Shown here: positions 56,921-64,000 of the stretch, one piece after another
How the letters are laid out: each line of letters opens with the position of its first letter
Numbering within the stretch: position 1 is the first letter of the stretch
Source: Natronococcus occultus SP4
Lineage (GTDB): Archaea > Halobacteriota > Halobacteria > Halobacteriales > Natrialbaceae
Reading direction: 5' to 3'
Assembly (NCBI RefSeq): GCF_000328685.1
Contig: NC_019974.1
Coordinates: forward strand, 124,001 to 188,000
Length of the DNA: 64,000 nucleotides
Made by a program: the position numbers and the translations under genes
Notes under the pieces: generated by a model
The model's input: only the letters and a program-made list of their open reading frames with translations
Told to the model about the DNA's origin: nothing
Databases searched by the model: none

Positions 56921-57805
56921 ATGATCGATCTCGCGGTTGCAAACGCCGAGGAGACGTTCGAACGGATGCGAAAGCCACTCGCCGAGCGCGGTATCCGTGC
57001 CCGTCACATCCCCGTAAGTGAACGGATCGTCCCGCTTGGCACCGACGCGCCGTGGTCGGCCGGGGAGTACGATGTGGGATTCGTCCATCCCGGTCGGCTG
57101 ATGGAAGGCGGCGTGGCTGACGCAATCCTCGACGTGCCGTGGCTCAACGACCGCGAAGCGGTGCTTACCTCGCGGAACAAGGCCGAGGTGATCGCCCGAC
57201 TCGAACGAGCCGAGCTGCCGGTCCCAACGTCGGCATACGTCTCGAACGACGTCGCCGAGGACGAACTGATCGACGTCTTCGATCGCTTCGATCCCCCGGT
57301 CGTAGTGAAACCCAACTCGACGACCCGGGGTGTCGGGGTCGCGAAGGCCCACGACCTCGATTCGTTTCTGGGGATCTGTGACTACCTCTCCCTCGTCCAC
57401 GACTACCGGGCGACGGGGGATCGCTCCTTTCTGGTTCAGGAGTATCTCCCCGAGGCGACCGACTACCGGGTGATGGTCGTCGACGGGGAGTACGTCGGTG
57501 CCGTCGAACGCCGACTCCCCGACGAGGCGGTCCGGGAGGGCCAGTGGAAACACAACGTCCACCGCGGCGCAGTGGCGCGGGGGGTCGAGCTCCCCGCGGA
57601 GTGGCGTCGACTGGCCGAATCGGTCGCCGACGTCCTCGGCATTCCGTTTCTGGGCGTCGACCTCCTCGAGACGGGGGATCGGCTCGTGATCAACGAAACG
57701 AACGCCCGGCCGACTATCGACGAGGCGACGAAGTACGAACCGTCGTTTTACGACCGTCTGGCGGGCGTAATTTCGGATTATGTGAGCGAAACGACGACTG
57801 TTTAA
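56921..57805 (+). CDS. RimK-family ATP-grasp ligase
   Basis: A 294-residue ATP-grasp enzyme of the RimK/LysX class. The ATP site segments PPVVVKPNSTTRGVGVAKAH and LVQEYLPEATDYRVMVV and the metal-binding INETNARPTIDEATK are present. Such enzymes add glutamate to a protein or cofactor. Its position behind rpl10e raises ribosomal protein modification as an option, but a cofactor ligase role (as in F420 or pterin glutamylation) is equally open. Confidence 0.85.
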   Translation: MIDLAVANAEETFERMRKPLAERGIRARHIPVSERIVPLGTDAPWSAGEYDVGFVHPGRLMEGGVADAILDVPWLNDREAVLTSRNKAEVIARLERAELPVPTSAYVSNDVAEDELIDVFDRFDPPVVVKPNSTTRGVGVAKAHDLDSFLGICDYLSLVHDYRATGDRSFLVQEYLPEATDYRVMVVDGEYVGAVERRLPDEAVREGQWKHNVHRGAVARGVELPAEWRRLAESVADVLGIPFLGVDLLETGDRLVINETNARPTIDEATKYEPSFYDRLAGVISDYVSETTTV

Positions 57806-57966
57806 CGACCGGACGGTCACCGTTTCAGCAACTTGGCCGAGACTGATCGGACGGAACGATCGAAAACCGGGCCCGGTAACCGACATTGATCGCGTAACGA
57901 TTGGTCCGGTTAATACGGAACCCCGGAATTGGCTGGGAATGAGCCACGATGGCTCGAGGACTACCA

Positions 57967-58392
57967 ATGACTGAAGACAACGGGAGTACACGACGCGGTG
58001 TTCTTCGACTCGCTGGAACGGCAGGTATCGGTCTCGTCGGACTCTCCGGCGCGGCTTCGGCGGGCGGAAAAAAGAACGGCAACGACCGGCACAGCCGAAA
58101 GAAGAACGGCGATCGTCGACGCGGAAAGAAGGACGACGGTCCCAAAAAGAAGGACGACGGCCATGCAAAGAAGGAAAACGACCACAAACGTGACCACGAT
58201 CCCAAACACGGTCGCAGGGACAAAAGAAAGGGCCACGGTCACGGCGGAAAGCGCGGTCGACACGGAAAGCGCGGTCGACACGGAAAGCACGGCGCTCCGG
58301 ACCCTGTGACCGACACGCGGGGATTCATCAAGCACACGATGAACAAAGCGCTGGGTCGCTCGGGTGGGCACCGACGACGCTCCAAGAAGTAG
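57967..58392 (+). CDS. Exported Lys/Arg/His-rich protein
   Basis: A 141-residue protein with a Tat signal (STRRGVLRLAGTAGIGLVG, cleavage likely after GAASA). The mature part of about 105 residues is dominated by Lys, Arg, His, Gly and Asp (GGKKNGNDRHSRKKNG, KRGRHGKRGRHGKHG). This is a striking exception to the acidic haloarchaeal proteome, and it has no cysteine or recognised domain. It could bind polyanions such as extracellular DNA, acidic glycans or the acidic cell surface. The upstream ATG at 57949 (MARGLPMTED) is an alternative start. Confidence 0.75.
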   Translation: MTEDNGSTRRGVLRLAGTAGIGLVGLSGAASAGGKKNGNDRHSRKKNGDRRRGKKDDGPKKKDDGHAKKENDHKRDHDPKHGRRDKRKGHGHGGKRGRHGKRGRHGKHGAPDPVTDTRGFIKHTMNKALGRSGGHRRRSKK

Positions 58393-58497
58393 CGACGCCG
58401 CCGTCTCAACGGGCAGCTTCCCTTTTTGATCGGACCAACCCGATAGTCCCGGAACCGAAAATCGGTGCCGAACGCGACTCGACTCCGCGCGCGTTGG

Positions 58498-58893
58498 TTA
58501 CTCGAGACTGATTCCCGAGGAACGCTCGGCGGGTTCGAAGACGACCTCGAGGACGCCGTTGTTGTACGTCGCCGAGGCACTGTGTTCGTTGACCCGCTGG
58601 GGCAGCGAGACGCGCTCGTCGTACTGGCGGTGGTCGCTCTGGGCCGAGATAGTGAGCGTCTTCCCGTCACACTCGAGGTCGATGTTGTCTTTTTCGACGC
58701 CAGGCAGGTCGGCGACGACGCGGATCTCGTCGTCGGTTTCGTGGATGTCGACGTGGGTGTCCATGCCGAAACCGCTGTCGACAGCGCTCGAGGAGTCGAA
58801 ATCGACGTCGGCACCGTTCATCATCTCGTTCATCATCCGCTCGATTTCCCGAAAGAGATCGTCGAAGGGTTCGTCGCGGTCGTCTCGTCGCAT
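58498..58893 (-). CDS. hsp20: Hsp20/alpha-crystallin small heat-shock protein
   Basis: A 131-residue small heat-shock protein that binds unfolding proteins without ATP. The alpha-crystallin domain covers about 45-125 (VDIHETDDEIRVVADLPGV, GVLEVVFEPAE). The N-terminus has a Met-rich helix (FREIERMMNEMMNG). A CTTTTGG about 27 bases upstream fits the ATG at 58893. Confidence 0.93.
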   Translation of the reverse strand: MRRDDRDEPFDDLFREIERMMNEMMNGADVDFDSSSAVDSGFGMDTHVDIHETDDEIRVVADLPGVEKDNIDLECDGKTLTISAQSDHRQYDERVSLPQRVNEHSASATYNNGVLEVVFEPAERSSGISLE

Positions 58894-58937
58894 AGCTGGT
58901 GATAAGGAAGGGACGGCCAAAAGCTTTCCCCGACGCC

Positions 58938-60005
58938 TCAGTCGGCGGTCTGTCGGTCCACGGCGCGTTCCGTCTCGTTGTCAAGGCGGCCGAGGCCGAT
59001 TCCCAGCGTCTCGTCGGTGAGTGTGCGACTCTCCGGCCCGTCGAGCAGTCCCGTCACCGAGCGGATCGCGTCGATATTCTCCGGGACGACGTCGGACTCC
59101 TGGTGGATCGCCTGCATGCAGTAGAGGTCCTTCCCCTCGAGGGTGAGCGACTCCTCCCAGATGCAGTTCTCCCAGATGTCTCCCCGCGGACGGCCCGCGT
59201 CGAGCGCGAGGTCCTTGAGGGTCCCGGCGCCGTCGATGCCGGCGTAGTCGGGGATCAGGAGAAGGCGGTTCTCCTCGCGGAGCCGTTCCCGAACCGCCTC
59301 GACGCTGTCGGGCTCCTCCTCGAGGGTGATGTTGACCGCGTGGACGTGCATCATCGTCGTGGGGACCTTGAGCCCGATCGTATCGATGTCGAGCTCGGGG
59401 AAGACGGTCTGGACGTCCGGCCCGTGGTGGGAGGGAATCGAGACGGGGTCCGGCAGGGCGTCGTTGATCGGGCCGCGCCCGGTCTGGTTCGGGTCACCGC
59501 CGCGTCGAACCAGGGTTGTCCGTACCTTCTCGATGCCGTAGTCCTCGTGGATGGGTGCGACGAGCCGGGAGAGTCCGGTCGTGTTACAGGAGACGACGCG
59601 AACGTAGTCGGCGTCGGCGGCCTCCTCGTAGTTCGCGCGGGCGTTGAAACTAACCTCCGCGACGGTCGCGTCCTCGCCGCCCTGGAAGAGCGCCGGGGTG
59701 TCGTGGCGCTCGTAGAGCGGTCGATTCTGTTCGCCGATTCCGGAGGGTGTGGCGTCGACGACGACGTCGCTGTCGGCGACGAGCTCGTCGACGGTGCCGG
59801 CGAGCTCGATGCCGGCCTCGTGGAACCCATCGATGCGGTCCTCGTCGACCGCGTAGAGCGGGTACTCCGCCTCGGCCGCCCCGAGGGCGACGTAATCGGG
59901 ACTGACCTTGGCGACGCCGGCAACCTCCATGTCAGGCTGCGATCGCACGGCGTCCGCGACGCGTTTGCCGATGGTTCCATAACCGTTGATTCCGACGCGG
60001 AGCAT
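58938..60005 (-). CDS. gapB: Type II (archaeal) glyceraldehyde-3-phosphate dehydrogenase
   Basis: A 355-residue archaeal-type phosphorylating GAPDH. The Rossmann start [20 protein letters not shown] and the catalytic Cys140 in [11 protein letters not shown] are clear, and [11 protein letters not shown] is typical of the archaeal class. In Haloferax the type II enzyme acts in gluconeogenesis. An ATG at 60017 is excluded because the TATA-like AGTTATG at 60032-60038 predicts transcription from about 60008. An ACTC-N6-GAGT site lies upstream of that TATA box. Confidence 0.95.
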   Translation of the reverse strand: MLRVGINGYGTIGKRVADAVRSQPDMEVAGVAKVSPDYVALGAAEAEYPLYAVDEDRIDGFHEAGIELAGTVDELVADSDVVVDATPSGIGEQNRPLYERHDTPALFQGGEDATVAEVSFNARANYEEAADADYVRVVSCNTTGLSRLVAPIHEDYGIEKVRTTLVRRGGDPNQTGRGPINDALPDPVSIPSHHGPDVQTVFPELDIDTIGLKVPTTMMHVHAVNITLEEEPDSVEAVRERLREENRLLLIPDYAGIDGAGTLKDLALDAGRPRGDIWENCIWEESLTLEGKDLYCMQAIHQESDVVPENIDAIRSVTGLLDGPESRTLTDETLGIGLGRLDNETERAVDRQTAD

Positions 60006-60031
60006 ACGCGTCGACATCCACCGTCGACCAG

Positions 60032-60038
60032 CATAACT
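60032..60038 (-). promoter_or_regulatory. TATA element of gapB
   Basis: AGTTATG on the minus strand, centred about 30 bases before the gapB ATG. Confidence 0.45.
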
Positions 60039-60064
60039 GTTTTGCAAGAATCTGATAGATGTTA

Positions 60065-60078
60065 ACTCGAAATCGAGT
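60065..60078. promoter_or_regulatory. ACTC-N6-GAGT site upstream of gapB
   Basis: ACTCGAAATCGAGT forms the core of the 16-bp inverted repeat AACTCGAAATCGAGTT. It lies about 36 bp upstream of the gapB TATA element, a position usual for activators. It resembles the TrmB motif of Halobacterium (TACT-N7/8-GAGTA) with two mismatches. Confidence 0.55.
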
Positions 60079-60161
60079 TTTCCGACGACATTCGACAGAG
60101 TGGTACGTCCTAGCGTGTATATCCACCTAATATATAATATGTCGAGACTGTTCCATGATGT

Positions 60162-60189
60162 GTGGTACCACGGCAGCCACGCACGTGGC
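60162..60189. promoter_or_regulatory. Two adjacent palindromes between the GAPDH genes
   Basis: GTGGTACCAC at 60162-60171 is followed after four bases by GCCACG-CA-CGTGGC at 60176-60189. Both are built from GTGG/CCAC half-sites. They lie 70-80 bases upstream of the gapA TATA element and could bind a second regulator. Confidence 0.35.
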
Positions 60190-60242
60190 GAGTGGCCCGA
60201 AATCTCTCCTTATCGTCAATCAACGTTGTGGAAGGGGCAAGT

Positions 60243-60250
60243 GATTTAAT
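60243..60250 (+). promoter_or_regulatory. TATA element of gapA
   Basis: GATTTAAT centred about 28 bases before the gapA ATG, predicting a leaderless transcript. Confidence 0.55.
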
Positions 60251-60265
60251 CGTGGACCGCGTACT

Positions 60266-60279
60266 ACTCAGATATGAGT
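60266..60279. promoter_or_regulatory. ACTC-N6-GAGT site over the gapA start
   Basis: ACTCAGATATGAGT overlaps the predicted transcription start and the ATG at 60274. Extended, it reads TACT-N7-GAGTG, one mismatch from the TrmB motif. The position suits repression. Confidence 0.55.
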
Positions 60280-61344
60280 GAAAATTCGCACACGGAGAAC
60301 GAGTTCGAGGGGACCCTCCGGATCGGCCTCAACGGATTCGGCCGCATCGGACGGAACGTCCTGCGTGCGTCGCTCGAGTACGATGACGTCGAGATCGTCG
60401 GGATCAACGACGTTATGGACAACGACGACATGCGGTATCTCGTCAAGCACGACTCCGTTCATGGTCGGCTCGAGGACGTAACTCTCGAGGACGACGTCCT
60501 CACCGTCGAGGGCCAGGAGATCCAGCTCTGCTCCGAACGCGATCCGACCCAGCTCCCCTGGGGCGAGCTCGACGTCGACGTCGCCTTCGAGGCGACGGGC
60601 ATCTTCCGTACGTACGACGAGGCGGCCCAGCATCTTGAAGCCGGCGCCGAGAAGGTATTGATCTCGGCCCCACCGAAAGGCGAGAAGGAGGTCCAGACGA
60701 TCGTCTACGGCGTCAACCACGACGACTACGACGGCGAGGACGTCCTCTCGAACGCCTCCTGTACGACGAACTCGGTTGCGCCGGTCGTGCAGGTCCTCGA
60801 CGAGGAGTTCGGCATCGAGTCCGGACTGTTGACGACGGTCCACGCCTACACCGGAAGCCAGAACCTGATCGACGGCCCGCTCAGCAAGCGCCGTCGCGGG
60901 CGCGCCGCCGCCGAGAACATCATTCCGACTTCGACCGGCGCTGCGATCGCTACCACCGAGGTGCTGCCCCAGCTCGAGGGCAAGCTCGACGGGATGGCGA
61001 TGCGGGTCCCCGTTCCGAACGGTTCGATCACCGACCTCACCGTCGACCTTGAGGAAGACGTCACCGAGGAGGAACTCGCCGACGCCTTCCGCAACGCGGC
61101 CGACGACGAGCTCGCCGGCGTGCTCGGCTACACCGACGAGGAGATCGTCTCCCAGGACATCGTCGGGCTCCCGTTCTCCTCGTACGTCGACCTCGAGTCG
61201 ATGATGTCCCTCGAGGACGGCCTCGTCAAGGTGCTGGCCTGGTACGACAACGAGTACGGCTTCTCGAACCGGATGCTCGACCTCGCGACGTACGTCGCCG
61301 CCGAGGCCGAAGCCGACGAGGCCGACGAGGCCGTCGCCCGCTGA
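60274..61344 (+). CDS. gapA: Type I (bacterial-like) glyceraldehyde-3-phosphate dehydrogenase
   Basis: A 356-residue bacterial/eukaryal-type GAPDH. LRIGLNGFGRIGRNVLRAS opens the Rossmann fold; Cys163 in NASCTTNSVAPV is catalytic; WYDNEYGFSNRM closes the C-terminal domain. INDV near 44-47 fits NAD specificity. In Haloferax the type I enzyme is glycolytic. The acidic N- and C-terminal extensions fit a halophile. pgk follows 47 bases later with its own TATA box. Confidence 0.97.
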   Translation: MSENSHTENEFEGTLRIGLNGFGRIGRNVLRASLEYDDVEIVGINDVMDNDDMRYLVKHDSVHGRLEDVTLEDDVLTVEGQEIQLCSERDPTQLPWGELDVDVAFEATGIFRTYDEAAQHLEAGAEKVLISAPPKGEKEVQTIVYGVNHDDYDGEDVLSNASCTTNSVAPVVQVLDEEFGIESGLLTTVHAYTGSQNLIDGPLSKRRRGRAAAENIIPTSTGAAIATTEVLPQLEGKLDGMAMRVPVPNGSITDLTVDLEEDVTEEELADAFRNAADDELAGVLGYTDEEIVSQDIVGLPFSSYVDLESMMSLEDGLVKVLAWYDNEYGFSNRMLDLATYVAAEAEADEADEAVAR

Positions 61345-61391
61345 GCAGCTGCCACTTTAACCTTTAAGCGGGTTCGACACGCCCTCTCCGT

Positions 61392-62597
61392 ATGTTCAAG
61401 ACGATCGACGATCTCGACACCGAGCAGCAACTGCTGGTCCGTCTCGACCTCAACGCCCCCGTCGAGGACGACGTCGTCCAGGACAACCGCCGATTCGCGC
61501 GCCACGCCGAGACGCTCCGGGAACTGCTGGCGGACGGCCACGCCGTTGCCGTGCTGGCCCACCAGGGCCGACCTGGCCGCGACACGTTCGTCTCGCTCGA
61601 ACAACACGCCGCGATCCTCGCCGACCACCTCGATCGGGACGTCGACTTCGTCGCCGACACCTTCGGCGAGGACGCGCTGGCGGCGATCGACGACCTCGAG
61701 GGCGGCGAGGCGCTCGTCCTCGAGAACGCCCGGATGTGCGACGAGGAGCTTCCCGAGGAAGCGCCCGAGGTCAAAGCCGACACCGAGTTCGTCCGGACGC
61801 TCGCCCCGGAGTTCGACGCCTATGTCAACGACGCCTACTCGGCGGCCCACCGCTCCCACGCCTCGCTGGTCGGCTTCCCACGGGTGATGGACGCCTACGC
61901 AGGACGCGTGATGGAACAGGAGTACACGGCGAACTCGTCGATCCAGGAGCGGGAGTTCGACGGCACCGTCACGATGGCGCTTGGCGGGACGAAAGCCGAG
62001 GACCTCATCCCCGTCATCGAGAGCGTCGACGGCGTCGATCAGTTCTGTCTGGGCGGGATCGTCGGCGAACTCTTCCTGCGGGCGGCGGGCCACGACGTCG
62101 GCTACGACGTCGAGGGAACCGACTTCTTCGACGACCAGTGGGACGACCAGCGCGAGACGATCGAGCGCATCCTCGAGGAGTACGAAGACTCCCTGTACCT
62201 CGCGACGGACCTCGCCTACGAGGGAGCGGACGACGAGCGCGCCGAGGTCGACGTCGAGGGACTCGAGAAGGAAACGTCCTACCTCGACGTCGGCTCTGAC
62301 ACCGCCGAGACGTACGCCGACCTCGTCCGCGAGTCCGAAGCCGTCTTCGTGAAGGGCGCGCTGGGGGTCTTCGAGGACGAGCGCTTCGCCGACGGCACCG
62401 TGACGGTGCTCGAGGCGATCGCCGAAACCGACTGCTTCTCGGTCGTCGGCGGCGGCGACACCTCCCGGGCGATCGGGATGTACGGTCTCGACGAGGACGA
62501 CTTCGGTCACGTCTCGATCGCCGGCGGCGCCTACGTCCGCGCGCTCACCGGCGAGCCGCTGGTCGCGGTCGAAGCGCTGGAAGCGGCCGCCGAGTAG
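61392..62597 (+). CDS. pgk: Phosphoglycerate kinase
   Basis: A 401-residue enzyme that makes ATP from 1,3-bisphosphoglycerate and works in both directions. The N-terminal LVRLDLNAPVEDD, substrate-binding HQGRPGR and the C-terminal GGGDTSRAIGMYG are characteristic. A CTTTAAG element about 29 bases upstream marks a separate promoter. It is the functional partner of both GAPDHs. Confidence 0.96.
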   Translation: MFKTIDDLDTEQQLLVRLDLNAPVEDDVVQDNRRFARHAETLRELLADGHAVAVLAHQGRPGRDTFVSLEQHAAILADHLDRDVDFVADTFGEDALAAIDDLEGGEALVLENARMCDEELPEEAPEVKADTEFVRTLAPEFDAYVNDAYSAAHRSHASLVGFPRVMDAYAGRVMEQEYTANSSIQEREFDGTVTMALGGTKAEDLIPVIESVDGVDQFCLGGIVGELFLRAAGHDVGYDVEGTDFFDDQWDDQRETIERILEEYEDSLYLATDLAYEGADDERAEVDVEGLEKETSYLDVGSDTAETYADLVRESEAVFVKGALGVFEDERFADGTVTVLEAIAETDCFSVVGGGDTSRAIGMYGLDEDDFGHVSIAGGAYVRALTGEPLVAVEALEAAAE

Positions 62598-62645
62598 GGG
62601 CCGCTGATAGCAAGACCTTTCGGCTCGCTACCTCCATTATCGAGT

Positions 62646-63593
62646 ATGTCTGACCTCAGTGCGGCCGCAGAGACGGCCGTCCGGCAGTGTCTCGCACTCG
62701 AGTCCTCTGAGCGCTGCGCCGTCGTCACCGACGACGAGCGCGAACCGATCGGCGAGGCGATCTACGAGGTCGCGAGCGCGGTTACCGACGACGCCGTCAT
62801 CGTCCGGTACCCGCCCGGCGAGACCCACGGCGCCGAACCCCCATCCCCGGTCGCGGCCGCGATGGCCGGCGCCGACGTCGTCCTCGCGCCGACGACCAAG
62901 AGCCTGAGCCACACTCGCGCCCGCGGCGAGGCCAACGAGGCCGGCGCTCGCGTCGCGACGCTGCCCGGGATCACCGAGGAAGTGTTTACGACGGGACTGG
63001 ACGCCGACTACGAGGCGATCGCCGACCACTCCGCCGACGTCCTCGAGCAGGTCGCCGACGCCGAGGAGATCCGGGTCACCGCACCCGCGGGGACCGACAT
63101 CACGTTCGGGATCGGGGATCGGGAGTTCCTCTCGGACACCGGGATCGTCCACGAGCCCGGCGAGATGTCGAACCTCCCAGCGGGCGAGGTGTTCGTCAGC
63201 CCCGAGACGGCGGAGGGCACGTTCGTCGTCGACGGGACGATGCGTCCTCACGGGCTGCTTGAGGACGGCCAGGAGCTTCGCTTCGAGGTCGAGGACGGCC
63301 TCGTCACCGACATCTCGGACGACGAAATTCGAGAAACGGTCGAAACCGCAGCCGAGGAGGTCGGCGACGCCGCGTACAACCTCGCGGAGCTGGGGATCGG
63401 CACGAACGTCGCGGTCACCGACCTCGTCGGCTCGGTCCTGCTCGACGAGAAAGCCGGCGGCACGGTCCACATCGCGATCGGCGACGACGCGGGGATCGGC
63501 GGCGACGTCGAGGCACCGATCCACCTCGACGGAATCGTCCGGGAGCCGACAGTGTGGGCGGATGACGAGGAAGTGGAACTTCCTCGAGCGTAG
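62646..63593 (+). CDS. M29-like aminopeptidase, shorter paralogue
   Basis: A 315-residue protein related to M29 aminopeptidases. Metal-ligand segments are kept: LPAGEVF, LAELGIGTN, GTVHIAIG and IHLDGIV. It is about 50 residues shorter than the copy at 7919-9010, mainly in the N-terminal half. It is probably a peptidase; the substrate is unknown. It follows pgk by 48 bases. Confidence 0.85.
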   Translation: MSDLSAAAETAVRQCLALESSERCAVVTDDEREPIGEAIYEVASAVTDDAVIVRYPPGETHGAEPPSPVAAAMAGADVVLAPTTKSLSHTRARGEANEAGARVATLPGITEEVFTTGLDADYEAIADHSADVLEQVADAEEIRVTAPAGTDITFGIGDREFLSDTGIVHEPGEMSNLPAGEVFVSPETAEGTFVVDGTMRPHGLLEDGQELRFEVEDGLVTDISDDEIRETVETAAEEVGDAAYNLAELGIGTNVAVTDLVGSVLLDEKAGGTVHIAIGDDAGIGGDVEAPIHLDGIVREPTVWADDEEVELPRA

Positions 63594-63781
63594 CCAGCGA
63601 GGGAACCGCGAGGCGGGGAAGCCGTGCGGTTTCCAGTGGCGAACGGCGACGAGCCGTGAGCGACCGGAAGTGGAGTGTTCGCGAGGCGAGTGAGGGTCGA
63701 CGCGATGGTGCCGATGCGAGCGAATATCGGGCTCGCGCGCGGTCCAATCGCCTTTTAGGTGCGTGGCGTCTACGGCGTGTT
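63594..63781 (+). other. GC-rich degenerate spacer
   Basis: 188 bases with short degenerate repeats such as GCGAGGCGGGG and GCGAGGCGAGTGAGG, a kind of spacer often seen after haloarchaeal genes. No gene is visible. CCTTTTAGG near 63751-63759 may be the TATA box of the next gene. Confidence 0.4.
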
Positions 63782-64000
63782 ATGAACGACGTTCCAGACC
63801 GGATCCCGACGCCCTGTCCGTCGTGCTCGCCGGACCTCGAGACGGTCCACGAGGTACTAACGGAAGGCGGCGGAGCGCTGACGGTTCGTTGTAGCGAGTG
63901 CAGTCACGTCCACAAGGTACAGCCCGATCCCGACCGCGAGATCACCCTCGACGTCGTCGTCTCCCAGGAGGGCGAGTCGTTCACCGCGAACGTCACCGCG
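63782..64000 (+). CDS. HVO_0476-family zinc-finger protein, partial
   Basis: The first 73 codons are present; the gene runs off the right edge. MNDVPDRIPTPCPSCSPDLE and VRCSECSHVHKVQ provide two CxxC pairs (C12/C15 and C37/C40) for zinc, followed by an acidic beta region. The synteny with GAPDH and pgk matches the Haloferax locus where this family was named. Function is unknown. Confidence 0.8.
   Translation, partial: MNDVPDRIPTPCPSCSPDLETVHEVLTEGGGALTVRCSECSHVHKVQPDPDREITLDVVVSQEGESFTANVTA

Noticed and set aside
1-64000. CRISPR arrays, insertion sequences, integrases or a provirus
   Set aside because: No regularly spaced repeats, transposase or integrase motifs or att-like duplications next to the two tRNA genes were seen.

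Overview
The window is haloarchaeal chromosome (class Halobacteria). It is very GC-rich and the predicted proteins are strongly acidic. Many genes have a TATA-like element about 25-30 bases before the start codon and no ribosome binding site, which is the leaderless pattern. Archaeal marker genes are present (SRP54, TFB, MCM, L10e, LysW-dependent arginine synthesis), and secreted proteins carry Tat signals and lipoboxes. The gapB / gapA / pgk / zinc-finger cluster at the right end resembles a locus known from Haloferax. The genus cannot be fixed from the sequence alone. No rRNA, CRISPR array, insertion sequence or integrase was seen; there are two tRNA genes.

Layout. 0-3 kb: SRP54 and the UPF0201/UPF0200 pair. 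3-4.2 kb: an exported, almost purely Asp/Glu lipoprotein with 45-bp repeats, then tRNA-Arg(UCU). 4.2-16.4 kb: housekeeping and accessory genes, including a C45-type Ntn hydrolase, gamma-glutamylcysteine ligase, a cupredoxin lipoprotein, UspA, an M29 aminopeptidase, threonine aldolase, a phosphodiesterase, an XPD-like Fe-S helicase, a 2H phosphoesterase and a membrane-anchored wHTH protein. 16.4-25.8 kb: a complete arginine pathway, argGH and then argW-X-C-B-D-lysK-argF, with palindromes ahead of both units. 25.8-29.5 kb: a broken membrane-protein gene, a TrmB-like regulator, threonine synthase and a TFB. 29.5-34.2 kb: an MCM helicase gene interrupted by three inteins. 34.3-41 kb: DUF502 protein, small zinc and cold-shock proteins, tRNA-Pro(UGG), a BofA-like protein, a DUF5814-type helicase, and a fused quinone reductase-UbiA protein with a cupin gene upstream. 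41.1-44.7 kb: a four-gene NitT/TauT-type ABC importer. 44.8-51.1 kb: a second cold-shock gene, an Lrp regulator, then a DAB inorganic-carbon transporter (dabB, dabA) behind two perfect palindromes, followed by a convergent beta-carbonic anhydrase. 51.2-58.9 kb: an MDR oxidoreductase, ABC-2 exporter, site-2 protease, small wHTH, L10e, RimK-like ligase, an exported Lys/Arg/His-rich protein and Hsp20. 58.9-64 kb: divergent type II and type I GAPDH genes, pgk, a second M29-like aminopeptidase and the start of a zinc-finger gene.

How genes work together. The arg genes form one route from glutamate to arginine on a LysW carrier. DabA/DabB and the carbonic anhydrase would supply and equilibrate bicarbonate, which feeds carbamoyl phosphate and anaplerosis. 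The two GAPDHs are expected to serve opposite directions of glycolysis. Each has an ACTC-N6-GAGT site, placed upstream of the TATA box in one case and over the transcription start in the other, which suggests one TrmB-like factor switching both. The most notable items are the three-intein MCM, the DAB/carbonic anhydrase locus with its operators, the GAPDH switch, the quinone reductase-UbiA fusion, and two exported proteins of extreme and opposite charge.
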